This document shows positions 17,865 to 26,866 of a stretch of DNA of 59,539 nt, piece after piece. Position 1 is the stretch's first letter. Each line of letters opens with the position of its first letter. This DNA is from Candidatus Woesearchaeota archaeon (GTDB lineage Archaea; Nanobdellota; Nanobdellia; Woesearchaeales; ARS49). Under the pieces are notes generated by a model. That model had not been told where the DNA came from, ran no database searches, and saw nothing but the letters and a program-made list of their open reading frames with translations. The translations under genes were made by a program, and so were the position numbers. The stretch covers positions 1-59,539 of the forward strand of contig WJJS01000004.1 in assembly GCA_014729505.1 (NCBI GenBank). Direction: 5' to 3'.

Positions 17865-18083
17865 TCACTTCTTGAATAGTTTGACAAGAGCCCATACTGC
17901 ACTAAGACCTACAAGTAGGTACACAATAGCTTCAAGCGTAGGGATACTGCCAAAAATCAAATTTACCAGATTCAGGTTTGTCGTTGCAAGCATACCGACG
18001 CCGACAAGGCCCCAGTTAAGACCACCAACAACAACAAGAACGGTGGCAACCCAATCCAGTGCGGTCATTTCTTCTTTAGCCAT
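17865..18083 (-). CDS. DUF378-type small membrane protein
   Basis: The 72-residue protein starts MAKEEMTALDWVATVLVVVGGLNWGLVG. It has two hydrophobic segments (about 10-30 and 45-68) and the GGLNWGLVG signature of DUF378 proteins, integral membrane proteins of unknown role. The start is fixed by GGAGGTGA 5 bases upstream of the ATG. A TATA-like AACTATTATAAGG lies at about 18118-18130 on the minus strand. Confidence 0.82.
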   Translation of the reverse strand: MAKEEMTALDWVATVLVVVGGLNWGLVGVGMLATTNLNLVNLIFGSIPTLEAIVYLLVGLSAVWALVKLFKK

Positions 18084-18225
18084 AAGATTCACCTCCACGC
18101 GTAAAAAATCACTTTCACCTTATAATAGTTTGCCTCATTTTACTAGTTTTTGAGCGCGGTTTGTACGCTGCGATTTGCAGGTATCCCGGGATGTGGTCAC
18201 GACCTTTTTGTCCGAACTCTTCTAA

Positions 18226-18765
18226 AATTTCGGGCGTGATGTAGTAGAACACAAACGATTGATTTGTGATTCCATACAACGATTATCAAAGGCAGGAGCA
18301 CATGTCATCGCGATTCCATGCAACACAGTTCATGTCTTTCTAGACGAGCTAAGACCGCATTCACCAATACCTGTGATGAGTATACTTGAAGAAACATCAC
18401 AACACTGTGTCAAACTCGGATTTCAAAAGGTAGGACTGTTAGGCAGCGGTTTAACGATACAACAAGGGTTACATGCTCGAGAATTAACCAAACACTCTAT
18501 TAGTGTAGTGGTTCCTGAAAAAGAAGATCAGGCTTTTATCAACGGATTAATACGCCGGATCATAACAGGCATCGTTAAATCTGACGATAAGGCACGATTA
18601 CAAAAAATAACAATGACACTTGTACAACAAGGAGCCCAAGCAGTGATTCTGGGATGCACGGATCTTCCCTTGCTCCTGGCTCAAGAAGATGTAGAGGTCC
18701 CACTTGTTGATACGAGAAAAGTTCTTGAGCATGCATGCGCGACACGACTCATGAGTAAGCTTTAA
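18226..18765 (+). pseudogene. Aspartate/glutamate racemase remnant lacking its N-terminal lobe
   Basis: The C-terminal two thirds of an Asp/Glu racemase are clear: GAHVIAIPCNTVHVF with the first catalytic Cys, VGLLGSG, and VILGCTDLPLLL with the second. Family members are about 230 residues and begin with a GGMGP-type strand and ~60 residues that are absent here. In this frame a TAA stands at 18223-18225. The first usable start after it is a TTG at 18259, yet the codons between (GRDVVEHKR) still read like the family. Other frames just upstream show GIPGCGHDLFVRTLLKF-like text, hinting at frameshifts. I regard it as degraded, though a truncated expressed form is possible. Confidence 0.6.
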
Positions 18766-18789
18766 GTGTTCTGCAGTATTTTCACAACC

Positions 18790-19965
18790 ATGTCGAACGT
18801 CTACGAACCGCATGACGACAGTTTTCTCTTAGCGCAAGTCGTCAAGGACTATGCAAAAGGACGCGTACTCGATATGGGAACCGGATCGGGCTACCAGGCA
18901 GCAACTGCAGCATCACTCAAACGCATAAAAGAAGTGGTAGCAGTTGATGTGAATCCGGCAGCTGTCAAAGCGTGCAGCGCATTAAAAAACAAAAAAATCA
19001 CGTGTAAAAAATCAGATCTGTTCAGCGCACTAAAAAAAGAACAATTTGACACGATCATCTTCAATCCACCTTATTTGCCGCAAGAAGGAAAGTCGCCCAT
19101 ACTTGCACTAGAAGGAGGAAAGCATGGTTATGAAGTTATCGAACGATTCTTAGATCAAGTGGGAGAACATTTGACATCAAACGGGCAAGTACTGCTCCTG
19201 TTTTCAAGTCACAGCAAACCAGAAATCATACTCTCCATTTGTGAACGTAACCTGTTGTCGCACGAACGAATAACTTTACAACAACATTTTTTTGAAGAAC
19301 TTTTTGTCTACCGCATCACAAAAAGCATGCTACGACAACGACTAGAACGCAAAGGCGTGCAAGACTTGCACTACTTTGCACAAGGAAAACGAGGCTTGGT
19401 ACTCAAAGGAAACTATAAAGAACACTCCGTGGCGATCAAAGTAAAACGACCATCTAGTGAAGCAGAAGGGCGCATAGCAAACGAAGCGCGATTCCTACAA
19501 ATAGTGAACAAGCATGGCATAGGACCACAGTTTATTGCTTCTGGAAAAGGATACGTAATCTATCGCTTTGTCAAAGGACAATACGTCAAGGACTGGTTAC
19601 GACTGGCAAGTCCGCAAGAGACAAGTACCGTTTTACAAGACATACTGCGGCAGTGTTACGAACTCGACAAACTAGGCATTACAAAAGAGGAAATGCACCG
19701 GCCGCTTACCAACGCGATAGTGAAGGATTCGCGAGCCACACTCCTAGATTTTGAACGCAGTCATTACAGCAAAGATCCAAAAAATGTCAGCCAATTCTGC
19801 CAGTTCCTGCGCAACCGCCATGACATTCTGCTAGAAAAAAGAATCGACATTCCGCCAACAGTACTCCTGCGACTAGTACGCTCGTATCAACAACGACGAG
19901 ATCAAGAACATTTTACCGCTCTACAGCGTTTAATACAAGAAAAAAAGAAAGAGAAAAAAATTTAG
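18790..19965 (+). CDS. Fusion of a PrmC/Mtq2-like methyltransferase with a COG2112-like protein kinase
   Basis: The product has 391 residues. Residues 1-180 form a class I methyltransferase with DMGTGSG (28-34) and the NPPY motif (92-95) typical of Gln/Asn methylation of release factor aRF1. Residues about 190-391 match archaeal COG2112 predicted Ser/Thr kinases: AIKVKRPSSEAEGRI with the ATP Lys (217), NEARFLQIVNKHGIGP, YRFVKGQYVKDWL, DKLGITKEEMHRPL and LLDFERSHYSKDPKNVSQF. The join is in frame with no stop. A start at 18790 fits family and promoter (GCTTTAAG about 28 bases upstream). The fusion suggests that modification of the termination factor and phosphorylation act together; that is inference. 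Confidence 0.85.
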   Translation: MSNVYEPHDDSFLLAQVVKDYAKGRVLDMGTGSGYQAATAASLKRIKEVVAVDVNPAAVKACSALKNKKITCKKSDLFSALKKEQFDTIIFNPPYLPQEGKSPILALEGGKHGYEVIERFLDQVGEHLTSNGQVLLLFSSHSKPEIILSICERNLLSHERITLQQHFFEELFVYRITKSMLRQRLERKGVQDLHYFAQGKRGLVLKGNYKEHSVAIKVKRPSSEAEGRIANEARFLQIVNKHGIGPQFIASGKGYVIYRFVKGQYVKDWLRLASPQETSTVLQDILRQCYELDKLGITKEEMHRPLTNAIVKDSRATLLDFERSHYSKDPKNVSQFCQFLRNRHDILLEKRIDIPPTVLLRLVRSYQQRRDQEHFTALQRLIQEKKKEKKI

Positions 19966-19975
19966 AGTTCCCTAT

Positions 19976-20431
19976 TTAGAGTTCTTTACCGGTAAGCGTT
20001 CTTTCAAGACTCCAGATTCCTGCACCATGAAAGAACAAACCCACGTTTACAAGAAACAAGACAAGTACGAACTCGAAACCGCCATTACCGACGAAAAAAC
20101 CATTACTCACATGAACAAATACAAATGCAATAATCATATCGACAGCAAGAACCAGTGCAGCCCATCTCGTAAACAAACCAAGTAAAATGCACAAGCCACC
20201 AACAAATTCAATAGCCGTCACGAGCACAGCAAGCACTTGAGAAGACGGCAAACCTGCAGAGACAAAAAAGCCTGACACCTCCGCCATGCCCATCATCATC
20301 TTTTGAATACCATGCATTACAAACACAATACCAATAGCGAGACGCATGGGAAGAACACCCCATTCATGAAAAAATGTATGAGGAAGATGCTTTTTATCCT
20401 TTCTGTGCGTCTTTTTGACTTTCTTAGCCAT
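19976..20431 (-). CDS. DoxX-family membrane protein
   Basis: This 151-residue protein has a basic His/Lys-rich N-terminus and four hydrophobic segments. PMRLAIGIVFVMHGIQKM and the FVGGLCILLGLFTRWAAL stretch are typical of DoxX/SURF4-like proteins, small quinol- or redox-associated membrane proteins. GAGGTGATC lies 5 bases before the ATG and CTTTTATATTCC further upstream, giving a short leadered message. The role in this organism is unknown. Confidence 0.82.
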   Translation of the reverse strand: MAKKVKKTHRKDKKHLPHTFFHEWGVLPMRLAIGIVFVMHGIQKMMMGMAEVSGFFVSAGLPSSQVLAVLVTAIEFVGGLCILLGLFTRWAALVLAVDMIIAFVFVHVSNGFFVGNGGFEFVLVLFLVNVGLFFHGAGIWSLERTLTGKEL

Positions 20432-20476
20432 AGAAGATCACCTCACAACACCAAAGCATACAGGAATATAAAAGGC

Positions 20477-22240
20477 TTACTTTTTGCGAGCAATATGACG
20501 ATAATGCATAATCACAAGAAGAACCAGCGCAAAAAAAGTATATACTCCCAAAACGATAAGAGCCAATTCACTTAAAGGAATCTGGTAAGCAAAAAGTGTG
20601 CGAAACAATTCCCCGGTGATGACCACCGGATTAAAAGCCGCGACCTGCGCAACTCCCTTAGGCATTAATTCCAAAGGAGTAAGAAGATCACTAAACAAAT
20701 AGGATCCGAGAGCAAAAAACGTTGTGGCCAGCACAGCAGTTTGTTCACTGCGCACATACAACGCAATAGACATGCCCAAAGCGCTAAAAAGTATAATAAG
20801 AAGAGTGGCAAGACCATAGACTTCGCCAGCATGAGAAAAAACAGGAATGCCCAACTGGAACTCTGCAATCACCAAAAGCACAGTCAATTGAAACAAAACA
20901 AGAACAATATTGGTAAGCAAAATACCGAGAGGATACCACAGGCTAGAAACAGGAGCGATAAGATTTCGAAAATACGCAGCAGCATTGACTTCAGACAGTG
21001 TAAGGATCGTTGCAAAGAGCAGGGTAATAAACACCAACACCATAACAACAAGACCTGGAAACACAATCTGCACATTACGAAAAGGCTTTACCACATCAAA
21101 CTCCTCCAAAATAGGTTTGACAAGCAATTCCGCCAATGAAGGATCATAAATAATCAATTCATTAATACCCTCCTGCAGTTCATCCTTTACCTGTTCAAGA
21201 CGAGCAACACTCGAGTCAATACGACGAATGGCTTCGTTATTGAAAGCCAGTTCCTCGTCGAGTAACACCTTCGCCTGGTCAAGGACTGCTACCGCATCAT
21301 CAATCTGCTTTTTTGCACCAAGCAGTTCGTCATAAGTAGCGTTTGTCGTGTTTGCAAGCACATCCAGTTCACCGTCCAGTGTGGCAGCACTGTGCGCTAC
21401 AATAGCTGACGCAATCAAAGAGGAATTTGTAGACCTATTCAGCAGAGCAGTACCATTTTGAAAAAACAATTGTGCAGAAGAGTTAGTAAGATTATACGAT
21501 ACGAGAGGCAATGAAAAACCAGTGAGTTGAAGCGAATCATTAACTACCGCCATTAAATCATGCAAGGACTGTCTTGTCTGCCTGATCTCGTCAAGAACGG
21601 ATTGCACAGACTGATTACTATTATCAGTTGCATTATTCAAACGCTGCTGTATAGTCTTAATCTCATTATACTTAGGTACGAATTCTGCATGCAGTGTTGC
21701 TAGACGTTCGCCGCGCTCAACGAGCTGCTCGCGCGTTAACTTTGCTTCATCAACAAACGCGTCAATATCAGTCTGTTTATCGGAGAGAAACACGACAAGC
21801 TCCTGAATCTGATCAAGAATTGTAGTGGTCGCAGCGATGCTAATATCTTCAGCACTCTTTCCAAGCACTTCACGAATCTCAGCCACCAAAAGATTGCTTA
21901 ATTTTTTTCGAGACTCATCATAGAGAAAACGTACCTTCCCCTGAGCCAGCAAATCCTTACCTTTTGTTTCAGCTTCAATACACAAATGCACTCTGGCATG
22001 CTGCATGTCCTGTACGCAACGATCAGTATCGTCATATGCAACAATAGTAGCAAAAGACGTCAACTGTTTGGAAAACTCACCCTTATCATTAACACCAATA
22101 ACGATACTGTGAGGATCACCGCCGCTAAATGTTAGACCAATGATCAAAATAATCGCCAGAGGTCCAAGAATTAATAAGAGCAAAGAACTCCAATTACGAA
22201 AAATCAATTTAAAATTTTTAATGAGTTCGTTGATAATCAT
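20477..22240 (-). CDS. ABC-2 type transporter permease with long extracytoplasmic coiled-coil domain
   Basis: The product is 587 residues. One membrane helix lies near the N-terminus (about 15-38). It is followed by a ~350-residue extracytoplasmic region rich in Gln/Asp/Asn/Ser and heptad-like helices (DQIQELVVFLSDKQ, LDQAKVLLDEELAFNNEAIRRID). Five or so helices lie from about 395 to 585, the YhgE/Pip- or ABC-2-like layout used for export. Its start overlaps the ATPase stop (ATGA), so the two form one transporter. Substrate unknown. Confidence 0.85.
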   Translation of the reverse strand: MIINELIKNFKLIFRNWSSLLLLILGPLAIILIIGLTFSGGDPHSIVIGVNDKGEFSKQLTSFATIVAYDDTDRCVQDMQHARVHLCIEAETKGKDLLAQGKVRFLYDESRKKLSNLLVAEIREVLGKSAEDISIAATTTILDQIQELVVFLSDKQTDIDAFVDEAKLTREQLVERGERLATLHAEFVPKYNEIKTIQQRLNNATDNSNQSVQSVLDEIRQTRQSLHDLMAVVNDSLQLTGFSLPLVSYNLTNSSAQLFFQNGTALLNRSTNSSLIASAIVAHSAATLDGELDVLANTTNATYDELLGAKKQIDDAVAVLDQAKVLLDEELAFNNEAIRRIDSSVARLEQVKDELQEGINELIIYDPSLAELLVKPILEEFDVVKPFRNVQIVFPGLVVMVLVFITLLFATILTLSEVNAAAYFRNLIAPVSSLWYPLGILLTNIVLVLFQLTVLLVIAEFQLGIPVFSHAGEVYGLATLLIILFSALGMSIALYVRSEQTAVLATTFFALGSYLFSDLLTPLELMPKGVAQVAAFNPVVITGELFRTLFAYQIPLSELALIVLGVYTFFALVLLVIMHYRHIARKK

Positions 22241-22920
22241 AGTTTCCTAAATTGTGCAAGCACATTATGCGGTTTGATGATTTTTTGAATGCGACCATTT
22301 GCCATGAGCGCGACACGATCACAATTCTGTTCGATCTCGTCAAGAATATGGGAAGATACAAGAACGGTCTTACCCTTCTTTTTGACCTTATTGACAACGC
22401 TCCAGAACTGTTCGACCAACAAAGGATCAAGACCGGTCGTAGGCTCGTCCATAATCAAGAGTTCAGGGTCATGCACAAGAGAGATAGCGAAATTCAAACG
22501 CCGACGCATACCGCCAGACAAATTACTCACAAACTGATCCTTAGCGTGCGCCAACTGCACATCCTTGAGCAACTCAATAACATGCTTTTTGAGATTCTTT
22601 TGACGCACACTATACAAACGAGCATAATACATCATGTTCTCCATAACAGTTAATTTCGCGTAAAATGAATCGTCTTGAGTGGTGTAGCCCACGATGCGCC
22701 GCAATTTCTTAATATTCAGTTTCTTGCCCCTAAAAGAGATGGAACCCTCATCCGGAGCATAATACCCGAGAATAATGCGAAACACCGTAGACTTACCACA
22801 ACCACTGGGGCCAATCAATCCAATCGTTTCGCCCTCCTTCATCTTCAATGAGAGATTTTTGAGCACAGATACTTTTCCAAAACTCTTGGCAACATGCGAT
22901 AATGCAAGAATCGTAGACAT
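22237..22920 (-). CDS. ABC transporter ATP-binding protein
   Basis: The product is 227 residues. Walker A GPSGCGKST (about 38-46), Q-loop (TQDDS), signature NLSGGMRRRLNF, Walker B LLIMDEPTTGLDP and the switch His (SSHILDEIE) are all present, the pattern of CcmA/NatA-type exporters. I start it at 22920 (MSTILALSHVAKSFG) because a TATA box (GGTTTTTATACC on the minus strand, about 22940-22952) lies about 26 bases upstream and the family begins here; the frame extends 42 bases further. It pairs with the overlapping permease. Confidence 0.93.
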   Translation of the reverse strand: MSTILALSHVAKSFGKVSVLKNLSLKMKEGETIGLIGPSGCGKSTVFRIILGYYAPDEGSISFRGKKLNIKKLRRIVGYTTQDDSFYAKLTVMENMMYYARLYSVRQKNLKKHVIELLKDVQLAHAKDQFVSNLSGGMRRRLNFAISLVHDPELLIMDEPTTGLDPLLVEQFWSVVNKVKKKGKTVLVSSHILDEIEQNCDRVALMANGRIQKIIKPHNVLAQFRKL

Positions 22921-23039
22921 GCAGACTTGCAGGCAGAAGAGGTATAAAAACCTGTGCGTCAAAAAAACAGGACAGTTCTTTCGTTAGCACTGTGAAATAG
23001 TAAGATAAGTATTTATACGTACTGCGAGTAAAAAATGGT

Positions 23040-23591
23040 ATGGCAGCGAAACGAAAAAAGAAAAGTACCGCAAAGAAAAAAACTACAACAAAGAAATCGC
23101 CAAAAAAAACAAGGAAATCACCAAAGAATTCACCAAAAAAATCACCAAGAAAAACAAAACCGCGAAACAAAAATCGAAGAGCTGCAAGACAACTCGTAGA
23201 CCGCTCAGAACAAACACTTGTAGTGGTCACTGCCTTTTTCTGGCTCGTCCTCATTGATGGACTAGTATCACTCTTTCACACCTTATCAGCAACCGTATTC
23301 TATCCCAACCAGGACGTTGGTGCAATGGGAATACTAGCAGGCATTGTAGGACTAAGCACCCTCCTGCTCAGCGTTATCTTCCTCATCTATATAATGGTGA
23401 AACGATTACCGGCATGGATGCAAATCCTGCCCGTATATGTCATACTCGCACCGCTCGTACTGGAACTCTTACGATGGCTGGCAGAAGAACAAGGAGTGCC
23501 CAGCATGATACCCGTACTTGCACCTGCACTGTGGATAGCTATCATTGCAGAAATTCTCCTGGGTGCCTGGGCGATATACCGCTACCGATAA
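23040..23591 (+). CDS. Membrane protein with histone-H1-like Lys/Pro/Ser-rich N-terminal tail
   Basis: The product is 183 residues. The first ~50 are almost entirely Lys, Thr, Ser, Pro and Arg with repeated SPKK/SPKN motifs, as in linker-histone tails. Four hydrophobic segments follow (about 60-80, 93-120, 125-145, 155-180). The tail should be cytoplasmic and could bind nucleic acid or acidic lipid near the membrane; function unknown. TATA-like GTATTTATACG is centred about 26 bases before the ATG. No close family recognised. Confidence 0.7.
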   Translation: MAAKRKKKSTAKKKTTTKKSPKKTRKSPKNSPKKSPRKTKPRNKNRRAARQLVDRSEQTLVVVTAFFWLVLIDGLVSLFHTLSATVFYPNQDVGAMGILAGIVGLSTLLLSVIFLIYIMVKRLPAWMQILPVYVILAPLVLELLRWLAEEQGVPSMIPVLAPALWIAIIAEILLGAWAIYRYR

Positions 23592-23646
23592 ACCATACCG
23601 GTAAGTTTTTAATATTTCTCTTTTCTGCAAGGCTCGGGTGATATTC

Positions 23647-23856
23647 ATGCACGAACATGACGAGAATTGCGGACCAGAATGCGAAGAACCAAGTATGGAA
23701 GAAGTTTTGAGCATCACAGAAGACAAAGTTGATGCACTTATTCAAGTGTTGATTGACAAAAAAATCATCACAGAAGAAGAGATAACCAACGCTGTTGACG
23801 CATTGTATCCAGAAGAAGAGGATGACGAGGACAGCGACGAGGATAACGAGGAATAA
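23647..23856 (+). CDS. Small acidic protein with N-terminal His/Cys cluster
   Basis: The product has 69 residues. The N-terminus MHEHDENCGPECEE offers two His and two Cys as a possible metal site. A helical middle (MEEVLSITEDKVDALIQVLIDKKIITEEEI) resembles the helical hairpins of small archaeal/bacterial zinc-dependent nitrile hydratase or ribosome-associated factors, but I make no assignment. The tail is a run of Glu/Asp. GGGTGA precedes the ATG at 23647 by 5 bases; I prefer this over an in-frame GTG 9 bases earlier. The stop directly abuts the convergent flavoprotein gene. Confidence 0.65.
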   Translation: MHEHDENCGPECEEPSMEEVLSITEDKVDALIQVLIDKKIITEEEITNAVDALYPEEEDDEDSDEDNEE

Positions 23857-25212
23857 CTACCACTTAATATTTGCACATGCACGCTGTACTACTTCAGGTA
23901 GTGCAGGGTGCACGTGAATTGTTTCTACAACATCATCTGCAGTTGCGTTAAGTTTCATTGCAAGAATACTCTCATGAATCAGCGTGGACGCTTCAGGACC
24001 GATAATGTGACATCCAATAATACGACGAGAAGACCTGTCAGCGAGCACTTTAACAACATACTCCTTACGCACCCTCATTGCCTCACCCATACCAGTATGC
24101 GAAAAGGAATACGTGCCAACAGCAGCATCTGGTGAATCAGATTCTGTAGCTCCCACCGCTGCGATTTGCGGATGAGAAAACACTGCGTGAGGAGCAACAG
24201 AATAATCAACTTTGTGACGATGACCACGTATAGCACCATACACATATTGTGCTTCGTGATTTGCCATGTGCTTGAACATATACCTGCCGATAATGTCGCC
24301 GAATGCCCACACGTTTTTTGCAGATGTTTCAAGAAAGTCATTGACAGCAATAAAACCGTCATCTCTGAGTTTTACACCGGTCTTATCAAGATCAAGACGG
24401 TCAGCATTTGGACGCACACCCGTTGCAACAAGAAGAGCGTCGCTTGTAATACGTTTTTTGCGACCAGAATTATTATCCTTAGCAGTCACAGTGATTGACG
24501 AGCCATTTTTTTCAACAGCTGTTGCTGTATGATTGGTGAGAACCTTAAACCTCTTATTATATTCCATGGTCAACACTTCAGACATAGTGGGATCCTCAGC
24601 AGGAACAAGAACATCATTTCGCTGAATAATCGTCACCTTTGTGCCAAGAGAACCATAAAAATGAGCCAACTCACAACCAATATATCCGCCACCAATAATT
24701 GTGAGAGATTTTGGTTGTTTTTTAAGACGTAATGCTTCTTTACTCGTCATAAAAGAAACCTTATCGAGACCAGGGATTGGAGGAATCGCAGGACGAGCGC
24801 CAGCTGCAATCACGACTTTTTTGGCGCGCACCTTCTGCTTGCCAACCTGTATAGTGCGCTCGCCAACAAACTTGCCCTCGCCTTGCAATAAAGAAATGTT
24901 TGAAGCACGCTTTACACTCTTCAATATATTCGCAGCGTCCTCGTCAACACTCTTTGAGACCCGCTCGATAATAGATTTCCACTTGACTTGGTACCCTTTG
25001 TGCACAAGACCAAACTCTTTAGAACGATCAAGAGTGCGAGCGACATCCGCACAATAAATAAGCATCTTTGAAGGGATGCAGCCACGATTAAGACAGGTAC
25101 CGCCCAAAGGTCCCTTTTCGACAATAGCTACGCGCAAACCACTTTCTGCAGCTGCAGCTGCCACATCAAGACCTGAACCTGCACCAATCACCAGCAGATC
25201 AACCTCTTTCAT
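23857..25212 (-). CDS. Dihydrolipoamide dehydrogenase-like flavoprotein disulfide reductase
   Basis: This 451-residue class I pyridine nucleotide-disulfide oxidoreductase has an FAD motif VIGAGSG (about 8-14), the redox pair GGTCLNRGCIPSK (Cys about 42 and 47), an NAD(P) motif IIGGGYIGCE (about 173-182), the second FAD motif WAFGDI, and the C-terminal dimer-interface base HVHPALPEVV. This could be E3 of a 2-oxoacid complex, or a mercuric- or thiol-reductase relative. No E1/E2 genes or lipoyl domain lie nearby, so the partner disulfide is unclear. CTTATATAG on the minus strand about 25 bases upstream makes it leaderless. Confidence 0.9.
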   Translation of the reverse strand: MKEVDLLVIGAGSGLDVAAAAAESGLRVAIVEKGPLGGTCLNRGCIPSKMLIYCADVARTLDRSKEFGLVHKGYQVKWKSIIERVSKSVDEDAANILKSVKRASNISLLQGEGKFVGERTIQVGKQKVRAKKVVIAAGARPAIPPIPGLDKVSFMTSKEALRLKKQPKSLTIIGGGYIGCELAHFYGSLGTKVTIIQRNDVLVPAEDPTMSEVLTMEYNKRFKVLTNHTATAVEKNGSSITVTAKDNNSGRKKRITSDALLVATGVRPNADRLDLDKTGVKLRDDGFIAVNDFLETSAKNVWAFGDIIGRYMFKHMANHEAQYVYGAIRGHRHKVDYSVAPHAVFSHPQIAAVGATESDSPDAAVGTYSFSHTGMGEAMRVRKEYVVKVLADRSSRRIIGCHIIGPEASTLIHESILAMKLNATADDVVETIHVHPALPEVVQRACANIKW

Positions 25213-25271
25213 AACAATTCCAAAACGTTCGTACTATATAAGAGTTCGCCGCCAAAAAACGAGCCGAAGAT

Positions 25272-26030
25272 TCAGACCTCGATTTTCGAAAACAAATAAC
25301 TGCCCAACAGAACAATAACAATAGTAACACTACACATCACTGCAAGACTCGTCACTACGCTAAACTCTGCACTTGATGTCAGTGCTGCTCGAAGACCATC
25401 AATACCGTACGCCAAAGGATTGAAACTAATAATTACGGACAAGGCCTGAGGAAGATCCCTCAAAGGAAACAAGGCACCAGACAAGAAAAAAATAGGCATA
25501 ATCAAAAAATTGATAATAAGAGGAAACGCATGCATATCAGTCAACTTCGACGCAATAGCAGTACCAAACGCGGTAAAAAGCACTGCAATAAGAGCCATAA
25601 ACAACAATGCAAGCGGAAGCAACGCCCAATTTTCAACATGAAAACCAATAGCCAAAGAAATCAGGAGGACAAGAATACCCTGACCAACAGCAATAGTGGC
25701 GCCTCCAAGAGTCCTGCCAATCATAATCTGCACACGAGATACCGGAGCGACAAGCGTCTCCTTCAAAAAACCAAACTGCCGATCCCAAATTACTTCAATA
25801 CCCGTAAACATACCAGTAAACAAAATGCTCATGCCAATTATTCCAGGAGCAAGAAACGTGACATAATCGCCCTCCCCAGCCCTTTGAAACACAGGACCAA
25901 GACCAAAACCCAAGGCGACCAAAAACAACACGGGCTGGCCCAAAGCGCCAATCATTCTGGGCTTGCTACGCCAATACCTCTTCAACTGACGAAGCCACAT
26001 GATATACATTTGAGCAATCATTTCTTCCAA
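25272..26030 (-). CDS. ABC-2 type transporter permease
   Basis: The product is 252 residues with six hydrophobic segments. The FNPLAYGIDGLRAAL stretch and the GALFPLRDLPQAL region are typical of DrrB/NodJ-type ABC-2 permeases for drug, lipid or polysaccharide export. Its start overlaps the end of the ATPase gene by 13 bases, so it is translated with it. Confidence 0.92.
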   Translation of the reverse strand: MEEMIAQMYIMWLRQLKRYWRSKPRMIGALGQPVLFLVALGFGLGPVFQRAGEGDYVTFLAPGIIGMSILFTGMFTGIEVIWDRQFGFLKETLVAPVSRVQIMIGRTLGGATIAVGQGILVLLISLAIGFHVENWALLPLALLFMALIAVLFTAFGTAIASKLTDMHAFPLIINFLIMPIFFLSGALFPLRDLPQALSVIISFNPLAYGIDGLRAALTSSAEFSVVTSLAVMCSVTIVIVLLGSYLFSKIEV

Positions 26031-26812
26031 ACCCTCATACGCGTTCGCAAATGTTCAAGAGAAGAAGCCTGATCATTACGAATGCTCGTTCCAGTCAATT
26101 TCAAATATGCTGCTTCAAGAGTTTTCTTTTCCGTTTTCTTAAGCAGTGACGACAAAGAACCCTTAGCCACAAGGACTCCGTGATCAATAATCGCAATCGT
26201 ATCAGCAATCTTTTCTGCCTCATCCAAATAATGCGTTGTCAAAAACACTGTCATACCCTCTTTTTTGTTAATCTCACGCACATGATTCAAAACCAAATTT
26301 CTTGTTTGCGCATCAAGACCAAGGGTAGGTTCGTCAAGAAAAAGAATTTTGGGATGATGAATAAGTCCTCTTGCGATCTCCAGTCGTCGCTTCATACCGC
26401 CGGAAAAAGTTTTTACACGAGAATCCTTACGATCCCACAATTCGACAAATTTCAATAATTCCTCAATACGTTTCGCATACACTTTTTTTGGAACCGCATA
26501 AAAAATGGCATGAAACACCATGTTCTCATACGCAGTGAGTTCATCATCAAGACTGGGATCTTGAAACACAATACCAAACGACTGACGAATACGATCCTTA
26601 TCCTTCAAGGAATACCCATTGACGTGCACTGAACCACCACTGGGACGCAAAAGAGTGGTAAGAATCTTGATAGTCGTTGTCTTACCAGCACCATTAGGTC
26701 CAAGAAAGGCAAAAATCTCGCCCTTCTTCACAGAAAAAGAAATGCGATTAACAGCAGTAAATCCATTAAAATTCTTCGTCAAATCCCGTACACTAATACT
26801 GTAGACCATCAT
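26018..26812 (-). CDS. ABC transporter ATP-binding protein, DrrA-like
   Basis: The product is 264 residues. Walker A LGPNGAGKTT (about 36-45), Q-loop FQDPSLDDELTAYEN, signature FSGGMKRRLE, Walker B ILFLDEPTLGLD and switch His TTHYLDEAE are present, followed by a C-terminal tail as in daunorubicin-resistance-type ATPases. Two Met codons (26812, 26809) are possible. TATTTATT on the opposite strand (26842-26849) is about 30-35 bases upstream. It forms an exporter with the overlapping permease and is distinct from the other ABC system at 20.5-22.9 kb. Confidence 0.93.
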   Translation of the reverse strand: MMVYSISVRDLTKNFNGFTAVNRISFSVKKGEIFAFLGPNGAGKTTTIKILTTLLRPSGGSVHVNGYSLKDKDRIRQSFGIVFQDPSLDDELTAYENMVFHAIFYAVPKKVYAKRIEELLKFVELWDRKDSRVKTFSGGMKRRLEIARGLIHHPKILFLDEPTLGLDAQTRNLVLNHVREINKKEGMTVFLTTHYLDEAEKIADTIAIIDHGVLVAKGSLSSLLKKTEKKTLEAAYLKLTGTSIRNDQASSLEHLRTRMRVWKK

Positions 26813-26866
26813 CCATCACTACCAACAACACAAAAACGTACTATTTATTCCTTTTGATTGACAACG

